NCBI RefSeq assembly: GCF_038396675.1
Contig: NC_088921.1
Location: forward strand, 20,593,001 to 20,657,000
Source: Hydra vulgaris
Lineage: Eukaryota; Cnidaria; Hydrozoa; Anthoathecata; Hydridae
Reading direction: 5' to 3'
DNA: 64,000 bases
Positions 52,263-64,000 of this stretch are shown here, piece by piece (the first letter of the stretch is position 1; each line of letters begins with the position of its first letter). A program made the position numbers and the translations under genes. The notes under the pieces were generated by a model. It was given only the letters and a program-made list of their open reading frames with translations, searched no databases and was not told the origin of the DNA.

Positions 52263-55200
52263 CTATAAATTGAAGATTAGTATATCCGAATTGGCTTGAC
52301 TTATTGCATTATTTATTGAAAATATATTATGAATGTTTTCCATGTCATTTTGTTTTCGGTATTTGTTATATTTTATGCTCCATATGTACTTGATTTCTCG
52401 TTTTATGTTTTCTACAAATGTTTTTGCTGTTACGATTTTGTTTTCTTTTATTTTCATATTTCTTGCTCTCCACAGCTCTGTAGTAGTGATATTTGTTATA
52501 GTCGTTGTAATTTTTGCTTTATTGTTGTTCCATTTGGAACCATTGATATCATTCAAGAGGACAGTATGGACTATATTAAAGGGTTGCGTTGGTTGCAATC
52601 TTTTGTACACTGTTTTAAGTTTGGTCCACACTGTCCTTGCTATTCTACACGATGTGAAAGGGTGCAATGTTGTTTCCAGTAGACCACAGGTACTACAGAG
52701 TGGGCTAGCTCTTCCTCTGTTTTTTCTCCATGTTTGTAGCTTTTCCCTGGTTGGGAGACTGTTTTGCAGCATTCTCCACTGAGTATTCTGACTTGGTCCT
52801 TGGGCAGAAGAGTTAAAAGCTCTAAGCCATATAGTTCTCCAAGGTAGTTGCTTTTGAAATTTAACCTCCCTGTATGTTTGAACTTTCTTTATGTGAGTGT
52901 TATTTTCATTGTATAATAGTGTCTTATATATATTTTTAGACGATTTATTTGTTAATAAGAATAGATTATCATTTTTTTTAAGGATGTCTACAACATCGCG
53001 ATAATAGAAAGGAGGGTTGTTTATTGTTGTAGAGTAGTTATTTTGGGTTAGAAACTTCCACTGTTGATAACTTTGGTTTGCCATTTTTAAAAGTGAGGTG
53101 GCTAGTAGGTATTTTTGGAAGTAGTGGCTTTCATGTGGGTTTTCATAGTGTTGTATCTGTAATAGGTGTTTTATCCTAAGGGCTAGACTTTGTTTTGCTG
53201 GATCGAGTATTCCTAAACCTCCGTTTTTAGTAGGAAGGTAAAGTATGTTCCGCTTCAATGGTTCAGCAAACTCATTTTGCCACAAATAAATTGAAATCTC
53301 TTTTTTTATTTTGTTTTCGAATATTTTATTTAAAGGAAATATGTTGGCTAGATACCATATCTTTGAAAGTGCCAGGGTATTTAAGAAAGTTCCTTTGCAT
53401 TTCAAGGATACGTTCCTATATTTAAAGATTTTAGTTTGGTTTTTGAATTTATTTATTATTTCTTTCCAATTTTGTGTAGCTGAGTATACCAGGTCTGTAT
53501 TAAATGTTACTCCTAGTATTTTAAGGCCGCTATGATTGACCCAGGCTATACCGTGATCCTTATAAAAGCCTTTACTTATGTAACTTTTATATGCGAGGTG
53601 ATCAAAGCCTCCAAGTGCCAGAGCTTTTGATTTGGCCTTGTTTATATTTGACGCGGTGGCAAGTTCAAAATATTCTATTTCCCTAAAAATTTCATCAATA
53701 GATGAGATATTTTGAGCGGTAACCATTGCGTCATCTGCATATTGCATGATCTTAAGGGGTTTTACATTTCCAGGTATAAGAATACCATCAATATTAGGGT
53801 TCTTTTTTATAGATAACGACAGGGTTTCCACCGCAATACAGTACAACATAAGTGATATAGGATCACCTTGCCTTACTCCTCTGTTTATTTTAAAGGGTTT
53901 GCTTAGGTGTCCATTATTTATAATAATAGATTAAGTATTCTTTAGCGGTTGCTTTAGAGCTCTAGTAAAGTTACAACCTAAGTTAAAACGCTCAATTACT
54001 TTGAAAAGGAAGTTTCGATCCAGTTTATCGAACGATTTTTCCTGGTCTCTAGATATGATGAAACTTTTTCTATTTTTTCAGTTAGTATACTCTATAAGAT
54101 CCCTAGCTAGGAAAATATTCGAGAAAATTGTACGATTAGGGACCGAACAGGTTTGCGACGGTTCTAATATTTTGTGGAGAACTTTTGATAGCCGAATTGC
54201 AAGAGCTTTAGTGATGATCTTGTAATCGGCACACAACAAAGAAATTGGTCTCCAGTTTTTCAATAGTTTTAGGTCTCTATCTTTTGGGAGAAGGCTTATT
54301 ATGGCTGTTCTTTGTGACCACGTTAGTTCTTTATTTTCATTGAAGATGTTTATATTTACTAAATTGGTAAACTCAGTTCCGATTATGTCCCAGAAACTTT
54401 GGTAGAACTCTACTAAGATACCATCGATTCCTGGTGTTTTTGATTTTGCGAGGGTGTTAGCCGCAGCAAGGAGTTCATCTTTTGTCAGGAATTCATTTAA
54501 GTACATATTTTCATCTTCTTTTAGTGGTTTAGTTATGTTCTTAAGAAGATTATTTTGTTTTGTTTCATCTTACTTACTTTCTTTGTTAAGATTTTTGTAA
54601 TACTTTCGGATGACATTATTAATGCAGTTAGTTTCTTTATAAGAGATATTGTTCTCAATAACTTCAGTTATTGTTTTTTTTTTTCTGATTGTTTTTTTCA
54701 AGAGATAATAGCATTTTTGATGGTGTTTCTCCTTCCTCTATAATTTGTTGTTTAGTTCTTATTAAGATCCCCTGATTAATATTCAGCAAATTTATTTCAC
54801 TTTTAATCGATTTTATCTTTTCTTTATTTTTATTTCTTTTTCTAGTTCTTTTTTTAATGTTATTTCTTATTGTTTTTTATGTTCTTTTTTAGTTAGGCTA
54901 ATCTCTGTTGATCTTGTTATTGCAATTTCTTTTATTTGATATTTGAAAATTTCTCACCATTGATTTAAGCTCTCATAACAGTGTTTTGTTTCTTTGAAAC
55001 TTTCAAAGTCTTTGGTTATCTTATTTCTGAAGTTTTCATCTTCTAAGAGTGAAACGTTAAAATGCCAATAACCTAAGCCTTTTTTATTTTGGTTTTTATT
55101 TAGTTGATGGAGTACGTAGGCTTTGTGGTCACTCAAGCTGGATTCAAGGATGACATATTTGTATACATTTCTTTCATTAATTTGGCTATATATTCTGTCG

Positions 55201-55816
55201 ATCCTACTTTTGACAGACCCATCACTCTTTTCGTATGTATATTCTGTTCCTTTAGGATTATTATATCTATAGAAATCTATTAACTCATATTTTTCTAGGA
55301 TTGTTTTTAGATTTTGAGATCCTAAAGTATTATTTTTATTAAACTGGTCTCCGCCATACCTGTCAAGTGATGGTGCTTCAACCATGTTGAAGTCCCCCAC
55401 CAGAAACAGGTATCTGATGGTTTGACATGTTTTTCAACAATGAGATAGAAATTTTCTTTTTCTGATGGGTTGTTAGGACCGTGGATGTTGATTACTCTAA
55501 TATTAGTATTGTTTATATGGATGTTTGTTGATATTATTCTTCCATTTTTATCTTGCTTAACTTGTTGAAAATTAGTACTATGTTTTGTGAGTATTGCAAC
55601 ACCACGTTCCTTATTTGTGCCATTATTCCATATTGATGAACCAGATGTTATTTTATTCCATTCTTTCGTCCATTTAGACGTATTTTCTTGAGGGCAGTGA
55701 GTTTCTTGTATACATATAACATCATTGTCTGTATTCTTAAGGAAATTCATAACTTTCCAGCGTTTAGTATTGTCATTTAGACCGTTTACATTGAGAGTGC
55801 AAATGTTAGAAGCCAT
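52263..55816 (-). pseudogene. E5 mirror ORF2, broken
   Basis: Same as 13106-16659. The last 528 codons are open (52263-53849) and hold MQYADDAMVTAQ and the CCHC motif. Confidence 0.92.
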
Positions 55817-55992
55817 TTTTATATCAATTGTTTTCGATTTTGTTTTATTTATTTGATTTTCACATTTTATATTTTTGTTTGATTTTTTGTTTTATAATTT
55901 TATTTGAATTCAAGTTTTGTATTTCTATTTGGTTTTTAGTTTCATATTTTTATTTGGTTTTTTAGTTTTATATTTTTAATTGGTTTTTCGTT

Positions 55993-57145
55993 TTATATTT
56001 TTGTTTGGTTTTTGTTTGATATTTCTACCTGGTTTTTAACTTTATTTAAATTTTTTAAATATTTATACTTTATTTGGCTTTTGGATTCGTCTCTATACAG
56101 GCTCCTCATAATGTTGGTTCTTTTAGGGTCAAAAATGTTTATTTTTTCGTCAGAAGGTTTTCTTTTTTTATTCTTATTATTAATTACTTCCGTAACACCG
56201 TCATCAACAGAATTATCCTCCATTTCACAGGCGTCACTTTGATTGATTTCTTTTAATATTTTTGATGAAACTGTCTCGTTTTGTCTTATTTTGTTTTGAT
56301 CTGATGGTTTTGCAGGAATTTCGCCTATTTTCAATTTTGTTGGTTCTTCAGTACTCTTGGGTATTAATTCAGGTTTTTGTTGTTCTGGTTTGTCATTGGT
56401 TGTGCTTGTTTCTTTATGAAGTGGTTCTGCAGAGCTTGTTTCGGTTGGGGTTATGATATTTATTTCTGCATTTTCTTTAAATGGCTGTCCTGTATAAATA
56501 GCTCTTACGTAATAGCCCCTTAATTTTATAAACCTTGGGATGTCTTTATAGAGTTTATTTATAACAGCCATTAGTGTCCCAGAAAAGTACAGCGTTCCTT
56601 TAGTTGGGGTTGCTTTCATATAAGGGTATGTTTTTAGATGTTTTACGTACCCCTCTTCTTCAAGGTCTTTCCCAATCTGAGCCAGTTTAGCAGCTATTGG
56701 TAGGCCTAGTATTGACATGTAAACACGTGTGCTCGGCTCTCGTCTTGGAGTCGAATAGAAGAATCGCTGATGAAAGCCGATAATGTTCAGACCCCTTTCT
56801 AGTAGCCTATTTTTAGCCTTTTCAGTTTTCATCACTACCTTCAGAAGTTCCCCTTTTTCTTAGAAGTTGAGCTCCTTCAAGCTGTTCATCTACGTTCTCT
56901 TTTTCAAGAGAACAAAGAACATCATGAAGAGAAGTTGTTAACGAAAGCTTACATAAAAGTGTGTTGTCAAGCTTAAAGTAGTATTTTGTTGATGTTTTCC
57001 CTTTTAAAGATGCAGCGTGAGCATAGCTCCTTTCCTTCGTTATTATATTATTTATATCCTCGTTAATCGGACCTAAGTCCTCCGGAAAATGGTCATTAGG
57101 GTTTTCTAATTCAGATACATGGATTTCTTTCATAGAATTATCCAT
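55993..57145 (-). pseudogene. E5 mirror ORF1, frameshifted
   Basis: Same as 11777-12929, with the shift near 56850. Confidence 0.8.
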
Positions 57146-57343
57146 GTACTAGGATTTTAATAATATCTTTGGAAAATTGATTTAAGCGCACAAGAACTCT
57201 TAATATACACTTTATCACTCAGTACGCCCCTAACACCACTGATAAATCCCTCAATACCCACTAAATCCTCAATACTCGCTAATCTCACTATTAAAGGTCA
57301 CAAGCTCGTCAAAATGCTAATAAATTGCAAGGTTACACCAAGA

Positions 57344-57371
57344 GATCTTAGCCATTAGGCCGAGAAGCGAT
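57344..57371 (-). ncRNA. U2: U2 snRNA gene, 5' part (nt 1-28), mirror
   Basis: Mirror of 11551-11578. Confidence 0.93.
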
Positions 57372-57547
57372 AACTGAACACTGCAGACATAGTCGGACCG
57401 ATGCCGTCTTCAACAATGTACTTGTGGTTTGAATTAGTACGTCTAATCATTTTCCTCGTCGTCATCATCAGCAGCAGCATCAGCAGCAGCAGCTGAGACC
57501 ATTAGCGATGTTAGACACTCTGAAAGTCAAGAATTTTTCTTATTTTC
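57372..57547 (-). promoter_or_regulatory. 176-bp U2 array spacer, mirror
   Basis: Mirror of 11375-11550. Confidence 0.75.
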
Positions 57548-57702
57548 AATCTGGGCCGCGCTTAGCAGTAGTGCAAAGCCGAGGCAACCCGTGGTCATGG
57601 CAAGGTAAACCTATGATTCCATGACATAATGCTAAAAATCAGATTAATATATGAGCCAGACTGTGCCGGCGTACCAGATATTAAACTGATAAGAACATAT
57701 AC
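57548..57702 (-). ncRNA. U2: U2 snRNA gene, 3' part (nt 36-190), mirror
   Basis: Mirror of 11220-11374, starting GTATATGTTCTT. Confidence 0.93.
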
Positions 57703-60700
57703 TTATTTGTATTTTTTCAGAATTTGGAAGACTGTCATGGAGCAGTCTTTATACCGTGTTTTGACTTGGTCCTTGGGCATAAGAATTAAAGCATCTAAGC
57801 CATATCTTATTCCAAGGAAGCGTGTTTTGAAAGGTTTAATTCAACATATTTTGTTTTTTTCTCATGCTTTGGTTCGGACTTATTTTCGAAAGAAGGAGGT
57901 ATATGTTTTTTGTCGTTTTTGGATGTAAGGTGAAAATAACATCGTTGTTTTTTACACTTTTAATGGCATCTTGAAAAGAGAAAGGCGGCGGTCTTAATGT
58001 TTTAGGAAAGTCATTTTTAGTTAGAAATTGCCATTGTTTATATTTATGGATAGATTGTTGTAATAAGTGGGTTGCAAAGAAGTATTTTTGTAGTAGAAGT
58101 GATTCATGCGGTTTTTTCGTTGTCATTTATGTTGATCAGGTGTTTTAATCGTAGGGCTAGGCCTTGTCTAGTTGGGTCTAGAATTCCTAAGCCACCTTGT
58201 TCAACAGGCAGGTTTAGGATGTCCCTTGTCAGTGGTTCAGCATGGTCACTTTGCCATAGGTACTTAGATATCTCTTTCTTAAGACTTTTTTCTATTGTTT
58301 TGTTTATGGGAAATGTGTTGGCGAGAAACCAGACTTTAGATAGTGCTAAAGTATTTAGAAAGATTCCCTTGCATCTGAGGGATACATTCCTATATTTGAA
58401 GAATTTACACCTGTCTTTTAGTTTAGTAATACATTTGTTCCAATTATATTCAGCAGTATTTGCCAAATCAGTAAAAAAGGTTATTCCTAAATTTTTCAAA
58501 CCACTTGTGTTAGACCAGATAATATTGTTGTTGTTAGTGTTGTTATACGTAATGCAGTTGTAGCCACCTAGGGCCATAGCCTTAGTTTTAGCTCTATTGA
58601 TGTTGGATCCGGTAGCAAGCTCGAAATTACTGAGAACATGAAAAAGATCCGGCATGCAACCTCGATCTTGAAGGAAGATCGTTGTGTCATCTGCGTATTG
58701 CATTACTTTTAACGGAATATTTGTTCCAGTTATTGCAATACCTTTTATGTTTTTATTATTTTTGATTTCTAGTGCTAGAGTTTCGACTGCAATGCAATAT
58801 AGCATAAGTGAGATAGGATCTCCTTGTCTTACTCCTCTAGCAACTTCAAATGGTTCGCCTAGGTACCCGTTGTTAAGGATTATTGATTGGGTATTTTTCA
58901 TTATGTTTTTTAATGCCATGGATAAAGTTATTGCCAAGTTGAAATTTTTCTAGAGTTTTGAGGAGGAAGTCCCGATCCAATTTATCGAAGGCCTTTTCCT
59001 GGTCTATGGAAACTATGAAGCCTTCCAAACCTTTAAGGTTGGTGTATTCTATAATCTCCCTAGTCAGGAAGATATTCCAAAAGATATTTCTATTTGGCAC
59101 GGAACATGTTTGCGATGGTTCTAGGATTTTATGAAATATTTTAGATAATCTAATGGCGAGGGCTTTCGTAATGATTTTGTAATCAGCACAGAGGAGCGAA
59201 ATTGGTCTCCAATTCTTTAGGGAAGTAAGGTCTCCTTCTTTTGGGAGAAGACTTATAATTGCAGTTCTTTGAGACCATGTCATTTCGCCTGAGGAGAGGA
59301 AGATAAATCGACTTGCCATTTCTGTAAACGAAGTCCGTAAATATGTCAAAAGCTTTGAAGAACTCGACTGGCAGTCCGTCTATTTCCGGTGTTTTTCCTT
59401 TTTTTAGGGTTTTTGCAGCGTTAAGAAGTTCCGCGTTTGTAAATGGGTTGTTGAGATGAATAATCTCCTCATTTTTGAGTGGGTTTTTGATGTTTTCTAG
59501 AAAGTGCGTTTGTAGATTAGGGTTTGTGTTTTCTTTCTGATAAAGGTCTTTAAAGAATTCTCTTATTGTTTTGTGTATATCGACTAAATCTGTGTGAGTG
59601 TTAGCACCGTTATTTATTTCCGTTATAGTTTTCTTTCTCTTATTATTTTTTTCTAGTTGAAAAAGAGTTTTTGAAGGAACTTCCCCTTCTTCAGCAATTG
59701 CTTGCTTAGTCCTGACAAAAACACCTTTGTTAGTACTTAACCTCCTTATATTATTTTTTATGTTATTTATAATTTCTGGATTAGGGTTCGGTTTTAGCCA
59801 TTCGTTTGTAAGTTCCTTTTTCATATTGTCGGTATTGATTAGGCTTTCTTTTTTTATTTCACAAGATCTTCTAATAGCAGTTTCTTTTTATTGTGCCTTT
59901 GCTATATCCCACCATTGGTTTTTGTAGAGATAATGATTCATATTTTGTTTTATTTCATTAAAGTTGGTTTCAAGAGTTTCTGTAAAATTTTTTATCCTCA
60001 AGGAGATTGGTGTTTAGGTGTCAGTAACCTGGACCTCGGGTCTCATTAAGTTTTTTTATGTAAAGTTCACCCATTACAGCCTTATGATCACTTAAGTTTG
60101 TATCAATGATCTAACATTTGTATTTAGCTTTAGTGTGTATTTGTGTATATATTCTATCTATTCTGCTCATGTACGATTTATCGGTTTTTTCGAAGGTGAA
60201 CTCTTGAATGAAAGGGTTTTTTATTTTATATAAGTCGCACAGGTCATACTTTTCACAGAGTGATTGAAGATTGATTTTTCCCATAGAGTTGTTTTTGTTA
60301 TAGAGGTCACCCCCATCTCTATCGTTTTCCGGATCCTCGACCATATTGAAATCACCCAAGAGAATCAGTAGGTCACAGGTTTCTATGTACTTATCAAGGG
60401 TTGAGAAGAAGTTTTCTTTTTTTTGTGGGTCATTCGGACCATAAATATTCACTATTCTAATGGTTAGGTTTTCGTATTCTATATTTGCAGCAACAATGCT
60501 ACCGCTTTTATCTAGTAACACGTTTTTGAAAATTGTTTCTTCTCTTGTTAGAATGCTTACTCCACATTTACGAGATGTGTTATAGTTCCATATTGAAGAA
60601 CCACCAGTTTCTTTTGACCATTCTTTTTTCCAAAAATTTTCTTTCTCTTTGCTTCAGTGGGTTTCTTGTAAGCATATGATATCATATTCTTCTAAATTAA

Positions 60701-60776
60701 GATATTTAAAGATGTTGCTTCTTTTAACATCGTCATTTAATCCGTTAACATTAGGCGTTAGAACTTTTAGAGCCAT
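57703..60776 (-). pseudogene. E4 mirror ORF2, broken
   Basis: ATG at 60776. Same motifs and breaks as 8146-11219. Confidence 0.9.
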
Positions 60777-60995
60777 TGTTAAGAAAATTAAATACAGATA
60801 CTTTTTGAAAATAAAATTTTTTTATATTTTTGTTGGTAATTTATATTTTATATTTTTATTGGTTATTTATATTTTATAATTTTATTGGTTATTTCAATTT
60901 TATATTTTTATTGGTTATTTACGTTTTATATTTTTATTGGTTATTTATATTTTATATTTTTATTGGTTATTTTTATTTTATATTTTATTTATTAT

Positions 60996-62147
60996 TTAGG
61001 TTGTTATGACTTTGTTAGAATCTTGTCTCTGAAGGTCAAGATTTCTTTGTGGTCGTTTATATTCTTGCGTACTTATTATTGCTTTTTTGTGTGTTGTTTT
61101 TCTTGTTACTTTTTTATCTTTTTGGTTATAACCTGTTTCTTTTCCATTTGTTTCATTTAAGTCTCGACGATTTTTTAAAGGGCTCTCTATATCAGTGCTT
61201 TTAGTTTCAGGCTTTTCTATAACTCTAGTTTCGACCAATTTGTTTTGATTGGGGGAGGTCTCATGGTTTTCTTGATTTATAGTTGTTAAAATTAAGCTAG
61301 GCGGTGAGGGTTTCTCTGTGCACTCGTTTGTATTTGTTGTTAATGTAATCTGAGCTATACCAACTGGGTCTGATGTAATGACACCGTTAGCTTTATTAGT
61401 TTCACTTTGACTTTCTGAGACTTTTCTTACTGCTTCTGTGTAATCCTGTGATTGGGTTGATTTTTTCCGAGATTCTGTTTCAGGTTGACCAGTATAAATA
61501 GCTCTGACATTAAAACCTCTTAACTTTATAAATCTAGGAATAGGCTTAGTGACGTTTTCCATTATGGCTAAAAGGGTGCCGGTAAGTTATAAGGTTCCCT
61601 TTTTAGGGGTTGTTTTCATAAGGAGATGTGTTATTAGATGTTTTCCATACTTGATCTCTTCTAAGTCTTTTCCATTTTGGCAATTTTTTGCTTCTAAAGG
61701 TAAACCTAGTATGGAGACCGTAACATGGGAGCTAGGCTCACGACTTGGCGTTGAGTAATTAAAAAGATGGTAAAAGCCGTTAATTGTCAAACCTTCCTCT
61801 AGAAGTTTATTTTTAGCGGTTTGAGTTTTCATAACTATCTCTAATATAGTGCCACTTTTAATAAGTTGAACTCCGTCGAAGTCCTTGTCAAGGTTACTTT
61901 CTTCAATAGCGCAGAGAGCATCAAATAGAGAGATTTTTGTTGAAAGTTTGCAAATCAAGGTGTTTTTAAGAGAGATACGGTTATTTTGTACATTTAAATT
62001 AGAACTGCTAGCCTGGGCATAACTTTTGACAGGGTTTCTAGCAACGTCTACTATATTATTAAACAAAGATTTTAATATTCCAACACTATCAATTAAATCG
62101 ACAGTATTGGATTGAGATGTTTCTACTTCATGTGAAGGTCGAAGCAT
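60996..62147 (-). pseudogene. E4 mirror ORF1, one nonsense codon
   Basis: ATG at 62147. Same TAA (61587-61589) in the YFSGT position. Confidence 0.8.
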
Positions 62148-62360
62148 TTTATTCAAGTACAAGGCTGCAAAATAGCCTAATTTTGTCTAAAAATCAGTTA
62201 AGACACTTAGAAAAAAACTCAATACGCACTGTTTCACTCAATATGCCCCTCACACCCTCAGAATAACCTTTATCACACCCATAAACCTCAAAACTCACTA
62301 TTCACTCGAAAAGGTCACTAGCTCGACAAAATGGTAATAAATCGCAAGGTTACACCTAGA

Positions 62361-62388
62361 GATCTTAGCCATTAGGTCGAGAAGCGAT
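62361..62388 (-). ncRNA. U2: U2 snRNA gene, 5' part (nt 1-28), mirror
   Basis: Mirror of 6534-6561. Confidence 0.93.
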
Positions 62389-62564
62389 AACTGAACAATG
62401 CAGACATCGTCGGACTGACGCCGTCTTTAACAATGTACTTGTGGTTTGAATTAGTACGTCTAATCATTTTCGTCGTCGTCATCATCAGCAGCATCATCAT
62501 CAGCAGCAGCTGAGACCATTAGCAATTTTAGACACTATGAAAGTCAAAAATTTTTCTTATTTTC
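62389..62564 (-). promoter_or_regulatory. 176-bp U2 array spacer, mirror
   Basis: Mirror of 6358-6533. Confidence 0.75.
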
Positions 62565-62719
62565 AATCTGGGCCGCGCTCAGCAGTAGTGCAAAGCTGAG
62601 GCAACCCGTGGTCAGGGCAAGTTTAACCTATGATCCCATGACTTATTGCCAAAAATCAGATTAATATATGAGCCGGACTGTGCCGGCGTACCAAATATTA
62701 AACTGATAAGAACAGATAC
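62565..62719 (-). ncRNA. U2: U2 snRNA gene, 3' part (nt 36-190), mirror
   Basis: Mirror of 6203-6357. Confidence 0.94.
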
Positions 62720-64000
62720 TTTTTTTTTTTTTTCTAATATTACATTTATTTCATTATACAAGAAGACTTTACAATTTGTCATTATAATATACATATCAAA
62801 ATTTATAAAATATTAGCGTGGCTATTACCCCACGTTCTTAAAATAAATTCATAAATACCTCCGGATCCACTGGGATCCCTCGGACATTTCCGTGTCAATA
62901 TTAAAACTTACAAAACCGTTTTTTTTTTGTTTTTTCCGTAAAGAAATAAATAGGAAGCGTAAATATATAAAATAATTACAAACAAATTTTTGCTGTTTAA
63001 AATATATAAGCGTGGATATTACACCACGTCCTTAAATAAAATACAAACATCCTTAAGATCCACCAAGATCTTTCGGAATTATTCGTATGGATGTCGTAGT
63101 TTAAAAAATATAAACGTGGGTATTACACCACGTAGTTAAAATAAAAAACATACATCCTCTAGATCCACCGGGATACATTAGACATATTCGTTAGGAAGAA
63201 AAGGTTTGGTGGCTTTTGTTTTTAAAAATCACAAAGATAAAAAAAAAAACAATTTTTAAAAAAAAAAAACTAAATCCTGCTCATTTACATTACTTACTGC
63301 GTTGTTTATCGAAAATAAGCTGTGGAATTTTTCCACTTCGTTTTCGCGCAAATACTTATTGTATTTTATTTTCCACCGGTAATGAATTTATCGTTTTATC
63401 GTTTCTATTGTTTTGGTAGGACTAACTTTTTTGTTTTCTTTTGTTCTTAAGCTCCGCGCCCTCCACAGTTCGGTTGTAATTATGTTTGTAACCGTCTGTT
63501 AGTAATTTATTAGTATTTTCGTTTTTTACAGGAGTGATCGTGTTCATTGAGAAAACAACGTGAACTATGTTAAAAGTATTGTTCGATAGCTTCTCGTACA
63601 TACTCTTAGAAAACTTCCACACAGTTCTGGCTGTTTTGCAGTTGATAAAAGGGTGCAGCGCTGTTTCGGTTTTATTGCAAACGTCGCACTTAGGTAATCC
63701 TCGCCCGCGATTTTTTTTCTAGCAGTGAATTTTTTGCGGAAGGTTTAGAATGTCTCTTTTAATGGGTTCGGCGTAGTTGTTTTGCCACAAATAAACTGAA
63801 ATTTCCTTGCGGATTTTTTGATCGGTCTCTTTGTCAAGCGGTAAAACGTTAGCAACGAACCACACTTTCGACAGCGCCAGCGTGTTGACATACACGCCTT
63901 TGCATCTTAGCGACACGTTTCTATATTTAAAACTCTGTAGTCTTTTCTAAAAATTTCCAAACGCTTTTTGCCAATTTGTCTCTGCCGTGCGATTTAAATC
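62720..64000 (-). mobile_element. E3 mirror copy: LINE (family C), running off the window
   Basis: The 3' UTR with three hairpin units and the ORF2 C-terminal part (63254-64000), including the same internal deletion before NRGRG. Unlike the left copy it continues upstream into normal ORF2 (NWQKAFGNF, FKYRNVSLRCKG) at 63928-64000, with one in-frame stop near 63949. Confidence 0.88.
63254..64000 (-). pseudogene. E3 mirror ORF2, C-terminal part
   Basis: Same as 4997-5668 plus 73 bp of further upstream ORF2. The CCHC motif CDVCNKTETALHPFINC is kept. Broken by the internal deletion and by frameshifts. Confidence 0.85.

Larger units (their letters stand above)
52076..57343 (-). mobile_element. E5 mirror copy: full-length LINE (family B)
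   Basis: Mirror of 11579-16846 with the same ORF breaks. Confidence 0.92.
57703..62360 (-). mobile_element. E4 mirror copy: LINE (family B) truncated at the 3' end
   Basis: Mirror of 6562-11219, with the same abrupt end in the A-rich part of ORF2. Confidence 0.9.
39406..63927 (-). repeat. Right arm of the 24.5-kb inverted repeat
   Basis: Mirror of 4996-29517. At 63928-64000 the right side carries on with normal ORF2 (ETNWQKAFGNF, SFKYRNVSLRCKG), while the left side has the telomere-like filler. The outer limit seen here is therefore set by a deletion in the left copy. Confidence 0.95.

Overview
This window is eukaryotic repeat DNA with no complete host protein gene. It is AT-rich and carries an array of U2 snRNA gene units, each interrupted by a non-LTR retrotransposon (LINE). 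The U2 unit is 366 bp: a 190-nt U2 snRNA (starting ATCGCTTCTCGGCC, with branch-site-recognition region, Sm site and stem-loops II, III and IV) plus a spacer that is 176 bp at eight of nine array joints. The U2 3' half resembles that of invertebrates such as nematodes and insects. The host is probably an invertebrate metazoan; the species cannot be named from this sequence.

Every element enters U2 at the same 3' junction, between nt 35 and nt 36 (poly(A) followed by GTATCTGTTCTTATCAG). The 5' junction varies with the family: a 10-14 bp target duplication, or loss of 7 nt. Full elements have an ORF1 (RNA-binding, RRM-like, with a SYAQA motif) and an ORF2 (APE endonuclease, reverse transcriptase with YADD, C-terminal CCHC). 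This is the plan of the Tx1/L1 group, to which the known U2-specific Keshi-type elements belong. No ORF2 is intact. Some elements carry only ORF1 with an added C-terminal module. One is a 383-bp tRNA-headed SINE inserted in the same U2 target.

Layout. 1-224: tail of an element. 603-2514 and 2893-4537: ORF1-only elements E1 and E2. 4914-6202: internally deleted E3 with a small telomere-like tract. 6562-11219: E4, truncated at its 3' end. 11579-16846: E5. 16903-17167: fragment E6. 17527-about 18490: partial E7 fused to E8 (to 23370). 23371-24167: E9 fragment. 24182-24564: SINE. 24579-29517: E10, cut off at an inversion junction. From 29518 onward everything is on the minus strand: I (29518-30231), H (30613-32712), G (33091-38762), and then a mirror copy of the left side, E10 to E3 (39121-64000).

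The window is therefore a fold-back: arms 4996-29517 and 39406-63927 (about 24.5 kb each, nearly identical) flank a 9.9-kb loop, and the junction at 29512-29517 shows a TATAAT microhomology. The elements work as a community: autonomous LINEs supply ORF2, while ORF1-only elements and the SINE appear to depend on them. Most element 5' UTRs carry a segment that resembles U2 nt 127-154.
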